Positions 9,756 to 18,707 of a stretch of 64,000 nucleotides of DNA are shown here, piece by piece. Every line of letters begins with the position of its first letter. Positions within the stretch are counted from its first letter, which is position 1. Where the stretch lies: contig NZ_NAEW01000003.1 in the NCBI RefSeq assembly GCF_002075345.1, positions 248,001 to 312,000 of the forward strand, written 5' to 3'. Under the pieces are notes generated by a model. That model searched no databases and was not told where the DNA came from. It saw nothing but the letters and a program-made list of their open reading frames with translations. Both the position numbers and the translations under genes were made by a program. Source of the DNA: Citrobacter braakii (lineage in GTDB: Bacteria > Pseudomonadota > Gammaproteobacteria > Enterobacterales > Enterobacteriaceae).

Positions 9756-10404
9756 GGATGAAACGCTACTGGCGGAAATGCATGCTGAATATATCCGCCA
9801 TATACCCGGCTTCAGCCAGATTTGGCTGGCGGGTAATCTTGCGCAAGCGAGGATGATGATTGAGCGTTTTAAGCCCGGTTTGATTCTGCTCGATAACTAC
9901 TTGCCGGACGGCAAGGGAATTACGTTGTTGCATGAGCTAACCCAGACGCGTTATCCGGGGGGCGTGGTGTTTACCACGGCGGCCAGCGACATGGAAACGG
10001 TCTCCGAGGCCGTGCGCAGCGGCGCGTTTGATTATCTGGTCAAACCCATTGCCTACGAGCGCCTGGGACAGACGCTGACGCGTTATCAACAGCGCAGACG
10101 CATGTTGGCCGGTAATGACAGCGCCAGTCAAAAGCAGATTGATGAAATGTTTAATGCTTATGCGCGCGGCGAACCGAAAGGCGATTTGCCGACCGGAATT
10201 GATGCGTTAACGCTGAATGCGGTGTTGAAATTATTTGCCGATCCGACGGTACATCATACTGCGGAAACGATCGCCCAGGCACTCACTATCAGCCGTACCA
10301 CCTCCAGGCGCTACCTGGAGTACTGTGCCAGCCGTCATTTGATTATTGCGGAGATTATTCACGGTAAGGTGGGGAGGCCGCAGCGTATTTATCACGGCGG
10401 CTAA
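9724..10404 (+). CDS. dpiA: Response regulator DpiA (CitB)
   Basis: A 226-residue response regulator. The receiver domain has the acidic pair in VEDETLL, the phosphoacceptor aspartate in LILLDNYLPDGKG near residue 58, and the conserved lysine in YLVKPIAY near residue 108. The C-terminal helix-turn-helix contains ISRTTSRRYLEYC. In E. coli it activates citCDEFXGT and also binds AT-rich replication origins, the basis of its dpi name. It overlaps dpiB and is followed by a long palindromic repeat before the convergent dcuC. Confidence 0.95.
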   Translation: MTEPLTLLIVEDETLLAEMHAEYIRHIPGFSQIWLAGNLAQARMMIERFKPGLILLDNYLPDGKGITLLHELTQTRYPGGVVFTTAASDMETVSEAVRSGAFDYLVKPIAYERLGQTLTRYQQRRRMLAGNDSASQKQIDEMFNAYARGEPKGDLPTGIDALTLNAVLKLFADPTVHHTAETIAQALTISRTTSRRYLEYCASRHLIIAEIIHGKVGRPQRIYHGG

Positions 10405-10410
10405 TTCACG

Positions 10411-10519
10411 TCATCCTTGAAGCTGCCTCTTTGTGGGCGGCGTGAAGAAACCCCAGTCACATAATTATCTATGGTACTGGGGATGTCTTCACTTGCCGCC
10501 TTGATGCAGCTTAAATGAT
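10411..10519. repeat. Long imperfect palindromic repeat, copy 1
   Basis: A palindrome of about 110 bp whose outer arms (TTGAAGCTGCC and its counterpart near GATGCAGCTTAAA) and inner arms (ACCCCAGTCAC and GTACTGGGGAT) pair across the centre. It shares the GCCGCCTTGATGCAGCTT end with the copies at 34675, 46882 and 59368, here in the opposite orientation to the last two. It fills the gap between the convergent genes dpiA and dcuC and could act as a two-way terminator. I do not recognise a published name with certainty. Confidence 0.7.
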
Positions 10520-10553
10520 TTTGCGTATCAAGGTCAGATGCTGACAGTTATCG

Positions 10554-11936
10554 TTAACCGCCAATCAGGGCGGACGTCGCCGGCACCATCACTTCAGTTG
10601 CGATAATCACAACCAGCAGTCCAACCAGTACCGGAACCGAGGTACGTTTCACTACTTCGAACGGAGAGATCTTTGCCATCCCTGCGACAGCGACAACCAC
10701 ACCGGAGACCGGAGAGATTGTGCGTCCAAGGTTTGATGCCTGCAGCATCGGGATAGCAAGGTAAGCCGGGTTAATGCCAGAAGAGTGCGCCAGTTTCGGG
10801 ATCATCTCAACGAAGGCATAGAACGGTGCGTTACCGGACCCCGTGGTCATTGCCGCCAGCATAGTCAGGATCACCAGTACCAGCATCAGAATAATGCTCG
10901 CGGAGCCAAACGAGGTGGCGATAGAAATCAGACTCTGAATAAAGCCGATTGTGCTCAGACCCTGGGCAAAAACGCCCGCCGCGACTAACAGCATCACCAC
11001 GTTAGCAAAGGCATCCGCCATACCACGGTAGGCGACTTCCAGACCCGAGAAAACCTTCTGGGTGTTGAATCCTCGTACGAACTCCAGTACAGCAGCGATG
11101 AGCATGCACAGCACCAGAATCGTAATGATATGCAGCTGTGGGCCCCATTTTCCATCGAAAATCAGGACGCCAACGATCGGGGTAAATGGCAAGATGGCGT
11201 AAAACGACGGGGCGGTAGTGGTAATTTCAGCCACATCTAACATTTCATGAGAAATGTTCTCTTTTTTATCCAGATAACGCTGCCAGAAAAAGTGGGCAAT
11301 CGCCATAGCAATGATGGCGGCAATGGAAATTGGCAGCGTGGTTTTAAACGCGAAATCGATCAGCGGCATTTCCGCGGCTTTTGCAGCCAGCACTACATCA
11401 CCGGATGTTGGCGAAAGAATAATAGCGGCTGGGGAGGCGCAAATGGCCGCTGCGGCGCCACGGCTAATCCCAACGTTAACCATGACCGGGAACAATGTCG
11501 CCATCAGCAATACGCCCAGACCGGTTGCTGAAGAGACCGCCAGGGACATCAGGCAGGCGACAAAATAGGCGGCAATCATAAGCAGATAAGGTGAATTGAT
11601 ATACTGCAGCGGCTTAGAGGCCAGCTTAACCACCATATCATTCGCGCCAATATGCGTCATGTAGGCGGCAAAACCACACAGCATCATAATCATCATGCCG
11701 AGATCGCCGCCACGGCTCATCAGCAAAATTTTAATATATTCAACAATGTCTGTTGCCGTATAGCCCGTTGTTGCTGCGCTAGACGGCAAAACTTTATGGC
11801 CCATCAACGCACTGATAATCAGCAAAACCAGACCGCCGACAAACAGTACGCCTGTCGCGGAATAACCTTTAATGATGTAGCGCGCTACACCCACAATAAC
11901 CACAACCCCAATAAGGAGTTCAATAAATGTCAACAT
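10554..11936 (-). CDS. dcuC: Anaerobic C4-dicarboxylate transporter DcuC
   Basis: A 460-residue inner-membrane carrier with about 12 hydrophobic segments, matching E. coli DcuC. Under anaerobic conditions DcuC mainly exports succinate and can exchange fumarate and succinate. Conserved parts include MTTGSGNAPFYAF near residue 375 and SNLGRTISPVSGVV near residue 415. Its place beside the citrate fermentation genes is sensible, because that pathway ends in succinate. An FNR-type site lies about 100 bp upstream of the start. Confidence 0.96.
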   Translation of the reverse strand: MLTFIELLIGVVVIVGVARYIIKGYSATGVLFVGGLVLLIISALMGHKVLPSSAATTGYTATDIVEYIKILLMSRGGDLGMMIMMLCGFAAYMTHIGANDMVVKLASKPLQYINSPYLLMIAAYFVACLMSLAVSSATGLGVLLMATLFPVMVNVGISRGAAAAICASPAAIILSPTSGDVVLAAKAAEMPLIDFAFKTTLPISIAAIIAMAIAHFFWQRYLDKKENISHEMLDVAEITTTAPSFYAILPFTPIVGVLIFDGKWGPQLHIITILVLCMLIAAVLEFVRGFNTQKVFSGLEVAYRGMADAFANVVMLLVAAGVFAQGLSTIGFIQSLISIATSFGSASIILMLVLVILTMLAAMTTGSGNAPFYAFVEMIPKLAHSSGINPAYLAIPMLQASNLGRTISPVSGVVVAVAGMAKISPFEVVKRTSVPVLVGLLVVIIATEVMVPATSALIGG

Positions 11937-12029
11937 TGTTTCCCCTGTCGCATTGCTGCCCAGAAAGTTAAAAAACTAAAAAAAGTAAAAAGTGGTGACA
12001 GAATGTGCCTAATAAACCGATAACTCTTG

Positions 12030-12043
12030 CTGATTGAAATCAA
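12030..12043 (-). promoter_or_regulatory. FNR-type site upstream of dcuC
   Basis: On the minus strand the sequence reads TTGATTTCAATCAG, matching nine of the ten specified bases of the FNR consensus TTGAT-N4-ATCAA. Its centre is about 100 bp upstream of the dcuC start codon. Anaerobic FNR activation of dcuC is established in E. coli. Confidence 0.7.
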
Positions 12044-12321
12044 TAAAAATACGGATTCAAGCGATGGCTAAGCCGTTTTTTCAGCATCGCGATTAAAAAA
12101 AGAATATCACAATAAAAAACTGTGAAGCGCAGCGTTGGTGTGTGTGTTTTGTGGTGGTATTGATGCTTTATTGTTAATTTATTGTGATGTTATTTAACTC
12201 TCGCCGCAGGAAAGCACAATTTATTGGCAATAAAGAGAAAATAGTTCCTATGAAATGGCTCAGTAAATAAAGGGGTAGGTTATAGGCTGAGGAATATTCT
12301 GATTTTTTATTTGCGCATTTT

Positions 12322-12356
12322 TGTTAAGCTGACATTAAGGTTGGGTTTGCTAAAAT
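12322..12356 (+). promoter_or_regulatory. pagP promoter with PhoP-like box
   Basis: A -10 hexamer TAAAAT at 12351-12356 is preceded, 12 bp upstream, by two half-sites spaced like a PhoP box (TGTTAA, 5 nt, CATTAA at 12322-12338). The first half fits the TGTTTA consensus well and the second poorly. The spacing to the -10 element is that of PhoP-activated promoters. PhoPQ control of pagP is known in Salmonella. Confidence 0.5.
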
Positions 12357-12387
12357 TAATAATAAATCCCAGGATGGTAATTAAGTT

Positions 12388-12951
12388 GTGATTTTCGCTA
12401 AACGATATTTTCTCATTTTTTCATTTGTTTTTATTCAGTTAGCTTTCACTTCCCAGGCTGCTGCTGAAGATAAAGGCTGGTTTGCTACTTTTAAAGATAA
12501 TGTCAGTGAAACCTGGCAGCAGCCGGAACATTATGATCTGTATGTACCTGCTATTACCTGGCATGCGCGTTTTGCCTACGATAAAGAAAAAACGGATCGC
12601 TACAATGAACGGCCGTGGGGTGCAGGATTTGGTCAATCCCGTTGGGATGATAAAGGTAACTGGCACGGACTTTATATCATGGCGTTTAAGGATTCCTACA
12701 ATAAATGGGAACCCATTGGCGGCTATGGCTGGGAAAAAACCTGGCGACCGCTGGCTGATGAAAACTTCCATACAGGTCTCGGCTTTACCGCCGGTTTCAC
12801 CGCGCGTGATAACTGGAACTACATTCCGGTACCGGTGCTGTTACCGCTGGCATCAATTGGTTATGGTCCGGCAACGTTTCAGATGACCTACATTCCTGGA
12901 ACGTATAACAACGGCAACGTCTACTTTGCGTGGATGCGGTTCCAGTTTTGA
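12388..12951 (+). CDS. pagP: Lipid A palmitoyltransferase PagP
   Basis: A 187-residue outer-membrane beta-barrel enzyme that moves palmitate from phospholipids to lipid A and so raises resistance to cationic peptides. A signal peptide (residues 1 to about 26, ending QAAAE) precedes the mature chain. The catalytic residues known in E. coli are present: the histidine in [10 protein letters not shown] and the Asp-Ser pair in [10 protein letters not shown]. The C-terminus ends in phenylalanine (RFQF), as usual for barrel insertion. The start is TTG-GTG-ATT rich; the annotated frame opens at 12388 with GTG, giving a complete signal peptide. cspE follows. Confidence 0.94.
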   Translation: MIFAKRYFLIFSFVFIQLAFTSQAAAEDKGWFATFKDNVSETWQQPEHYDLYVPAITWHARFAYDKEKTDRYNERPWGAGFGQSRWDDKGNWHGLYIMAFKDSYNKWEPIGGYGWEKTWRPLADENFHTGLGFTAGFTARDNWNYIPVPVLLPLASIGYGPATFQMTYIPGTYNNGNVYFAWMRFQF

Positions 12952-13140
12952 TGGACTACCTGTATTGTCAGGTGGTTTATTGGAAAGCCTTTTAAAAACA
13001 TAGTGATAGGAAGTTTAACTGAAAAATAACGCGACATTTATCACTTTTTGATAAAGTTCGACTGGACAAAGTGCACCACAATTGTTGTACTGATACCCGA
13101 CACAGCATTTGTGTCTATTTTTCATGTAAAGGTAATTTTG

Positions 13141-13350
13141 ATGTCTAAGATTAAAGGTAACGTTAAGTGGTTTAATGAGTCCAAAGGATTCGGTTTCATT
13201 ACTCCGGAAGATGGCAGCAAAGATGTGTTCGTACACTTCTCTGCAATCCAGACCAATGGTTTTAAAACTCTGGCTGAAGGTCAGCGTGTAGAGTTCGAAA
13301 TCACTAACGGTGCCAAAGGCCCTTCTGCTGCAAACGTAATCGCTCTGTAA
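13141..13350 (+). CDS. cspE: Cold shock-like RNA chaperone CspE
   Basis: A 69-residue cold shock domain protein that appears identical to E. coli CspE. RNP1 (KGFGFI) and RNP2 (VFVHF) RNA-binding motifs are both present. It melts RNA structures and can act as a transcription antiterminator. I start at 13141 (MSKIKGN) because the upstream in-frame extension is not part of the family. The leader from 12952 is about 190 nt long, as is common for csp genes, and a terminator follows. Confidence 0.97.
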
Positions 13351-13369
13351 GCATACGACAGCAAGCATT

Positions 13370-13398
13370 CAAAACCCGCTTAATTGCGGGTTTTTTTC
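13370..13398 (+). terminator. Terminator after cspE
   Basis: The stem AACCCGC / GCGGGTT with a short AT loop is followed by seven T residues at 13391-13397. It separates cspE from the convergent crcB. Confidence 0.9.
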
Positions 13399-13401
13399 GC
13401 T

Positions 13402-13785
13402 TCAATGTGCGGGAGAGGCAGATACCAACCAGAATGCCAGGGCGGTCATCGCGAATGATCCCAACAGATTAACCAGTACATTCACCATAGCCCAACCAAA
13501 GCGTCCTTCCTGCAGTAAAAACACTACCTCAGCAGAGAAAGTGGAAAACGTTGTCAGTCCCCCGCAAAAGCCAGTAGTAATCAGCACCTTCCACATTGGG
13601 TCAATATTTGTCATGCGATTAAACCATGCCAGACCCATACCAATGATAAATGCGCCAAGTAAGTTTGCAGCCAGCGTACCGAATGGAATGGCCTGATGCA
13701 GCGGGTTAAACCGCATACTCAACATCCATCTTGCTACGCTACCTGTGCCACCACCGATAAAAACCGCTAAAAGGAGTTGTAACAC
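13402..13785 (-). CDS. crcB: Fluoride ion channel CrcB/Fluc
   Basis: A 127-residue membrane protein with four hydrophobic segments, typical of Fluc channels that work as antiparallel dimers and export fluoride. Family signatures [10 protein letters not shown] near the N-terminus and [13 protein letters not shown] at about residues 72-84 are present; the latter carries the phenylalanines of the pore. It is a single copy here. I do not see an obvious fluoride riboswitch in the short upstream spacer. The gene converges on cspE and is divergent from ybeM. Confidence 0.95.
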   Translation of the reverse strand: MLQLLLAVFIGGGTGSVARWMLSMRFNPLHQAIPFGTLAANLLGAFIIGMGLAWFNRMTNIDPMWKVLITTGFCGGLTTFSTFSAEVVFLLQEGRFGWAMVNVLVNLLGSFAMTALAFWLVSASPAH

Positions 13786-13875
13786 TGCGTAATCCTGCTA
13801 TTTGATTGTATAGAGGGTGAGTGTAACGCTGAATAATTGTTGTTGGCGAGCTTAACAAAGTTTTCTGGAGGGAAT

Positions 13876-14664
13876 ATGTTCGTTGCAGCAGGGCAATTTG
13901 CCGTGGGACCTTCATGGGAAAAAAATGCAGAAACCTGCGCCTTACTGATGTCTCAGGCTGCTGGAGAGGGGGCGTCGCTACTGGTATTACCGGAGGCATT
14001 GTTGGCGCGTGACGATTTAGACCCTGACCTGTCAGTGAAATCAGCTCAGCTTTTGGAAGGCGGGTTTCTGACGCATTTGTTGCGAGAAAGCGCACAAAAT
14101 GAGATGACGACAATCCTGACGATTCATGTTCCCTCTGTGCCAGGCCGGGCATTTAACATGCTGGTGGCGCTACGGGCTGGTCGGGTAGTGGCCCATTACG
14201 CTAAATTACATCTCTATGATGCCTTTTCGATTCAGGAGTCACGTAATGTCGATGCAGGGGACGCCATAGCACCGCTGCTGGACGTAGGCGGATTAAAAGT
14301 AGGGCTAATGACCTGCTATGACCTGCGCTTCCCTGAGCTGGCGCTGGCGCACGCGTTGCAGGGGGCTGAGATTCTCGTTTTACCTGCGGCTTGGGTGCGG
14401 GGATCGTTAAAAGAGCATCATTGGGCCACGCTTTTGGCGGCAAGAGCGCTGGATGCCACGTGTTATCTGGTTGCGGCTGGAGAATGCGGTAACAAGAATA
14501 TCGGCCAAAGCCGGGTCATCGATCCCTTTGGCGTGACTATTGCGGCGGCGGCTGAAACGCCCGCTCTCATTATGGCCGAGGTTTCCGCCGAGCGGGTGAG
14601 GCAGGTCAGGGCACAACTTCCGGTGTTAAGTAACCGACGCTTTGCGCCACCGCAATTATTATGA
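13876..14664 (+). CDS. ybeM: Deaminated glutathione amidase (Nit1/Nit2-type nitrilase), intact YbeM
   Basis: A 262-residue nitrilase-superfamily hydrolase. The catalytic triad is visible: Glu in [11 protein letters not shown], Lys in [10 protein letters not shown], and Cys in [12 protein letters not shown]. The family relative removes ammonia from deaminated glutathione, a metabolite-repair reaction. I start at 13876, where a GGAGGGA ribosome site precedes the ATG, not at the upstream 13837 codon. The homologue in E. coli K-12 is annotated as a pseudogene; here the frame is open from end to end. tatE follows 128 bp later. Confidence 0.9.
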   Translation: MFVAAGQFAVGPSWEKNAETCALLMSQAAGEGASLLVLPEALLARDDLDPDLSVKSAQLLEGGFLTHLLRESAQNEMTTILTIHVPSVPGRAFNMLVALRAGRVVAHYAKLHLYDAFSIQESRNVDAGDAIAPLLDVGGLKVGLMTCYDLRFPELALAHALQGAEILVLPAAWVRGSLKEHHWATLLAARALDATCYLVAAGECGNKNIGQSRVIDPFGVTIAAAAETPALIMAEVSAERVRQVRAQLPVLSNRRFAPPQLL

Positions 14665-14792
14665 CGTTTTTTTAAACAAGGCTTGATTCACCTTGTTACA
14701 GATTGCTATTGTGTGCGCGCGTCGAAAGGCCGTTAATATTCTCAGGTTAATATGGCGCTTTATGTAGCCTGGTTTAAGTCAAGAAGGTATCT

Positions 14793-14996
14793 ATGGGTGA
14801 GATTAGTATTACCAAACTGCTGGTGGTTGCCGCACTGGTTGTTCTGCTGTTTGGTACCAAGAAGTTACGTACTCTGGGTGGAGACCTGGGGACGGCAATC
14901 AAGGGCTTCAAGAAAGCAATGAACGACGATAATGCCGATGCCAAGAAAGAGGCTGATGGTAGCGTTCAGGCTGAGAAGCTTTCTCATAAAGAGTAA
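14793..14996 (+). CDS. tatE: Sec-independent translocase component TatE
   Basis: A 67-residue TatA-family protein: a short N-terminal transmembrane helix (residues about 4-21), the [14 protein letters not shown] hinge and amphipathic helix, and a charged C-terminal tail. TatE is a paralogue of TatA and takes part in the twin-arginine export pore. It stands alone, away from tatABC, as in E. coli, and is followed by a terminator. Confidence 0.96.
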   Translation: MGEISITKLLVVAALVVLLFGTKKLRTLGGDLGTAIKGFKKAMNDDNADAKKEADGSVQAEKLSHKE

Positions 14997-15014
14997 TACT
15001 GCAAACTCTGCATG

Positions 15015-15044
15015 AAAAAAAACCGGCGATTTGCCGGTTTTTTA
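15015..15044 (+). terminator. Bidirectional terminator between tatE and lipA
   Basis: The stem AACCGGC (15021-15027) and GCCGGTT (15033-15039) has A residues on the left and TTTTTT on the right, so it can end transcription from tatE and from the convergent lipA. Confidence 0.9.
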
Positions 15045-15073
15045 TTGCTGATATGTAAGTGAGTATTACACGA

Positions 15074-16039
15074 TTACTTCACTTCCAGCCCTTTGGCCTG
15101 CATGTCAGCATGGTATGAAGAGCGCACGAATGGACCGCAAGCAGCGTGGGTAAAGCCCATAGCCATGGCTTCTGCTTTCATCTCATCGAACTCATCCGGG
15201 CTTACATAGCGTTGAACCGGGAGGTGATGGCGGCTTGGCTGTAAATACTGCCCCAGCGTCAGCATGGTCACGCCATGGCTACGCAGGTCGCGCATGACCT
15301 CAATGATTTCAGCATTGGTTTCACCCAGACCCACCATCAGACCCGATTTGGTCGGAATCTCCGGGTGCGCTTCCTTGAAGCGTTCCAGAAGCTTCAGCGA
15401 CCAGTTGTAGTCAGCCCCAGGGCGTACATTACGATAAATACGCGGTACGTTTTCGAGGTTGTGGTTAAACACGTCCGGCGGCGTGGCTGTGAGGATATCC
15501 AGCGCGCGATCCATACGGCCACGGAAGTCAGGCACCAGCGTTTCGATTTTAATCGACGGGCTTTTCTCACGAATCGCGGTGATGCAGTCAGCAAAGTGCT
15601 GAGCGCCGCCGTCACGCAGATCGTCGCGGTCAACGGAGGTAATCACGACATAGCGGAGCGCCATATCCGCAATCGTCTGAGCCAGTTTTAACGGCTCGTT
15701 GGCGTCAGGAGCAACCGGACGGCCATGGGCAACGTCACAGAATGGGCAACGGCGAGTACAGATTGCGCCGAGGATCATAAAGGTTGCTGTTCCGTGATTG
15801 AAACATTCAGCCAGGTTAGGGCAGGAAGCTTCTTCGCAGACAGAGTGCAGGCCATTTTTGCGCATTGCCGCTTTGATGCCCTGGATGCGAGTGGAGTCAG
15901 CTGGCAGTTTTATTTTCATCCATTCCGGTTTACGCAGCAGGGCTTCACGCTCTGTTGCCACATTTTTTACCGGGATAAGAGCCATCTTATCGGCATCGCG
16001 GTATTTAACACCGCGTTCCATCACAATGGGTTTACTCAT
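15074..16039 (-). CDS. lipA: Lipoyl synthase LipA
   Basis: A 321-residue radical SAM enzyme that inserts two sulphur atoms into octanoyl groups on lipoyl domains. Both iron-sulphur cluster motifs are present: the radical [11 protein letters not shown] near residue 94-101 and the auxiliary-cluster cysteines in [12 protein letters not shown] near residue 68. The C-terminal [10 protein letters not shown] contains the conserved RSSY serine ligand. It lies downstream of lipB on the same strand, but with about 200 bp of gene-free DNA where E. coli K-12 has ybeF. Confidence 0.97.
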   Translation of the reverse strand: MSKPIVMERGVKYRDADKMALIPVKNVATEREALLRKPEWMKIKLPADSTRIQGIKAAMRKNGLHSVCEEASCPNLAECFNHGTATFMILGAICTRRCPFCDVAHGRPVAPDANEPLKLAQTIADMALRYVVITSVDRDDLRDGGAQHFADCITAIREKSPSIKIETLVPDFRGRMDRALDILTATPPDVFNHNLENVPRIYRNVRPGADYNWSLKLLERFKEAHPEIPTKSGLMVGLGETNAEIIEVMRDLRSHGVTMLTLGQYLQPSRHHLPVQRYVSPDEFDEMKAEAMAMGFTHAACGPFVRSSYHADMQAKGLEVK

Positions 16040-16245
16040 AGCTTGCGTGTTCCAGTTGCGAATTACGAAGGAAAGCGTTTCAATTCAAGGGAATGTTGCA
16101 TTTATCAACTATTTTTGAATTAGTGATACGCAGTATATCATTGAAACGGGCCAGAAAGCAGCCTGACAGGCTGGCAAAATGTAAAATAGTTGTTGTTTTG
16201 TGCCATTTGCCACAACATATGCCGTGGCAAAGTATGACCGTATTT
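16040..16245. other. lipB-lipA spacer without ybeF
   Basis: In E. coli K-12 the LysR-type gene ybeF stands between lipB and lipA. Here only 206 bp remain and I see no trace of a regulator coding frame. Two inverted repeats are present: TTTGCCAC / GTGGCAAA (16206-16213 and 16224-16231) just after lipB, probably its terminator or attenuator, and the near-perfect CAGCCTGACAGGCTG at 16159-16173. Confidence 0.7.
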
Positions 16246-16887
16246 TCAGTCCGCAATGTACTCGTGCGGTGGGTTACCCAACAGCGCGAAGATGTTGGCC
16301 AGCAGGCGGGGGCGAATGCTCTCGGTCGTGGCTGTGCTATCCCACTGCGATACTTTCGCCATCTCCATTCCGGCATAACCGCAAGGATTGATACGCAGGA
16401 AAGGCGACAAGTCCATATCCACGTTGAGCGCTAAGCCGTGAAATGAACATCCTTTACGGATACGTAATCCCAAAGAACAGATTTTCTTCTCACCCACATA
16501 TACGCCAGGCGCATCGGCTCGCGGGTGGGCGTCAATGCCGATTTCCGCAAGGGTATTCACGACGGTTTGCTCCAGCAGCGTAACCAGTTCGCGCACGCCA
16601 AGTTTACGACGCTTCAGGTTCAACAGCACATACATAACCTGTTGGCCTGGCCCGTGGTAGGTCACCTGACCGCCACGATCGCTCTGGATCACCGGAATAT
16701 CTCCCGGCATCAATACGTGCTCAGCTTTACCTGCCTGACCCTGGGTGAAGACAGGATAATGCTCTACCAGCCAGATTTCATCATGACTGTTTTCATCACG
16801 GGTATCGGTAAATTCATGCATGGCCAGAGAGACTGGCTCGTAAGGTTGAAGACCGAGCTGGCGGACCAGAATTTTATCCTGATACAA
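16246..16887 (-). CDS. lipB: Octanoyltransferase LipB
   Basis: A 213-residue enzyme that transfers octanoate from acyl carrier protein to the lipoyl domains of 2-oxoacid dehydrogenases and the glycine cleavage H protein; LipA then finishes the cofactor. Family motifs are visible: [11 protein letters not shown] around residue 72-82, and the catalytic Lys and Cys in [11 protein letters not shown] (Lys near 135) and INPCGYAGM (Cys near 169). It is 96 bp downstream of ybeD, the usual enteric order. Confidence 0.97.
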   Translation of the reverse strand: MYQDKILVRQLGLQPYEPVSLAMHEFTDTRDENSHDEIWLVEHYPVFTQGQAGKAEHVLMPGDIPVIQSDRGGQVTYHGPGQQVMYVLLNLKRRKLGVRELVTLLEQTVVNTLAEIGIDAHPRADAPGVYVGEKKICSLGLRIRKGCSFHGLALNVDMDLSPFLRINPCGYAGMEMAKVSQWDSTATTESIRPRLLANIFALLGNPPHEYIAD

Positions 16888-16983
16888 AACGGCATCTCCG
16901 TAGAGAATGTTAAAGAGGGGAAAAGTATATCACAGGGGGGAGGGGTTACCCGAGCGGGGATGCAGCGGGTAACCGACAGGTTT

Positions 16984-17247
16984 TTACAGCACCATGCGTA
17001 CGATATCGATATTGCCTAATTCTTCGTACAGCGTTTCAACCTGCTCAATGTGTGTAGCAGTGATGGTGATTGAGACCGAGTGGTAGTTGCCTTTGCTGCT
17101 CGGTTTTACCGTCGGAGAGTAATCACCTGGCGCATGGCGCTGTACCACTTCAACCACCTGATCAACCAGCTCAGGCAACGCCTGCCCCATTACTTTGTAA
17201 GTAAATGGAGTAGGGAATTCAAGCAGTTCGTTAAGTTTGGTTTTCAT
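16984..17247 (-). CDS. ybeD: Conserved DUF493 protein YbeD
   Basis: An 87-residue protein matching E. coli YbeD, a small ACT-like fold of unknown function often found next to lipB and dacA. The family core [25 protein letters not shown] (described in outline) and the ending [12 protein letters not shown] are present. The linkage to lipB suggests a role near lipoylation, but that is only inference from position. Confidence 0.94.
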   Translation of the reverse strand: MKTKLNELLEFPTPFTYKVMGQALPELVDQVVEVVQRHAPGDYSPTVKPSSKGNYHSVSITITATHIEQVETLYEELGNIDIVRMVL

Positions 17248-17353
17248 GTCAGCTCCGGCGTTACATCAAAAAATAATAACTCCCACTGCGCGTGGGAGTT
17301 ATCTGGATACCTAGTATATGGGGACGTAAATCACACTTTCAAGTGTTCGATTT

Positions 17354-18565
17354 TTAGCCAAACCAGTGATGGAACATTAATTTAATGTAATCAATGATTT
17401 TCCCAAAGAAGTTGCCTTCAGGGATTTCCTGCAGCACCACCAGCGGACGCTGTTCAATGGTTTTGCCATCTAACTGGAAGTTGATAGTGCCGACAACCTG
17501 GTTTTTCTGCAGCGGGGCGTGCAGTTCAGTGGTGTTCAACACATAGCTGGCTTTCAGGTCTTTCATGCGGCCGCGCGGAATGGTCAGGTAGACGTCTTTA
17601 TCAACGCCTAACGACGCACGATCGGTGTTACCAAACCAGGCAGGTTCTGAGGCAAATTCTTTACCCACTTTCAACGGGTTCACGGTTTCGAAGAAACGGA
17701 AGCCCCAGGTCAGCAGTTTTTTACTTTCGGTTTCTCGGCCTTTATAGGTGCGACCACCCATAACGGCGGAGATCAGACGCATCTGGCCTTCGGTTGCGGA
17801 TGCAACGAGGTTATAGCCAGCCTTATCGGTGTGACCGGTTTTGATACCGTCGACATTCAGGCTGTTATCCCACAGCAGGCCGTTGCGGTTTAACTGACGA
17901 ATGCCGTTAAAGGTGAACTCTTTTTCTTTATAGATAGAGTATTCGTTAGGCACGTCGCGAATCAGAGCCTGACCAATCATCGCCATGTCGCGAGCCGAGC
18001 TGTACTGACCGTCAGCATCGAGACCATGAACGGTCTGGAAGTGGGTGTTTTTCAGGCCCAGCGCATTCACATAGCTGTTCATCAGGCCGACGAAAGCATC
18101 CTGGCTACCGGCTGCGAAGTCTGCCATCGCCACGCACGCGTCGTTTCCGGATTGCAGGTTAATACCACGGATCAGCTGAGAAACAGGAACCTGCATGCCT
18201 GGCTTGAGGAACATCAGCGATGAACCTTTGAAGACCGGGTTGCCCGTAGCCCATGCGTCATTGCCGACGGTGACCAGATCGGTTTCTTTGAATTTCCCGG
18301 CTTTCATCGCCTGGCCGATGACGTAGCTGGTCATCATTTTGGTCAGGCTGGCGGGGTCGCGGCGAGTGTCTGCGTTCTGTTCTGCCAGAACTTTACCTGA
18401 ATTGTAATCAATCAGGATATACGACTCCGCATCGATCTGCGGAACACCCGGGATCATGGTTTTAATATTCAGGTCATCGGCATGGGCAGCAGAGAGAGAG
18501 GCTGCGCAGAGAGCCGCGGTGAGCGCCATACGCTGCACGAAACGAGCGGAAAAAGTGGTCTTCAT
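17354..18565 (-). CDS. dacA: D-alanyl-D-alanine carboxypeptidase PBP5
   Basis: A 403-residue low-molecular-weight penicillin-binding protein that trims the terminal D-alanine from peptidoglycan pentapeptides. A signal peptide (residues 1 to about 29, ending SAAHA) is followed by the three active-site motifs: SLTKMM (SxxK, catalytic serine), SGND, and KTGHT. The C-terminal amphipathic anchor [13 protein letters not shown], which holds PBP5 to the inner membrane, is intact. Length equals E. coli DacA. rlpA lies upstream on the same strand. Confidence 0.97.
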   Translation of the reverse strand: MKTTFSARFVQRMALTAALCAASLSAAHADDLNIKTMIPGVPQIDAESYILIDYNSGKVLAEQNADTRRDPASLTKMMTSYVIGQAMKAGKFKETDLVTVGNDAWATGNPVFKGSSLMFLKPGMQVPVSQLIRGINLQSGNDACVAMADFAAGSQDAFVGLMNSYVNALGLKNTHFQTVHGLDADGQYSSARDMAMIGQALIRDVPNEYSIYKEKEFTFNGIRQLNRNGLLWDNSLNVDGIKTGHTDKAGYNLVASATEGQMRLISAVMGGRTYKGRETESKKLLTWGFRFFETVNPLKVGKEFASEPAWFGNTDRASLGVDKDVYLTIPRGRMKDLKASYVLNTTELHAPLQKNQVVGTINFQLDGKTIEQRPLVVLQEIPEGNFFGKIIDYIKLMFHHWFG

Positions 18566-18707
18566 GGTCTGAACTACGACGTCCGTGATGAAATTTAAAA
18601 AAGTGCCCTACTATAGCAAATGCATAACTGGCAGGCATCTGACTTTCCGCGTGACTTTGTTAATGTCATTTACAGAAACTGACAGTTCAGATACCTGATT
18701 TACGTTA

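Larger units (their letters stand above)
11937..12387. promoter_or_regulatory. dcuC / pagP divergent control region
   Basis: A 451-bp AT-rich gene-free stretch. It contains an FNR-type site for dcuC (12030-12043) and a pagP promoter with a PhoP-like box (12322-12356). The middle (about 12090-12290) is AT-rich with no ORF or clear motif that I can support. Confidence 0.7.

Noticed and set aside
13015-13368. 117-codon minus-strand frame across cspE
   Set aside because: Covers cspE and its leader in antisense; contains no known domain and ends in the cspE terminator region.
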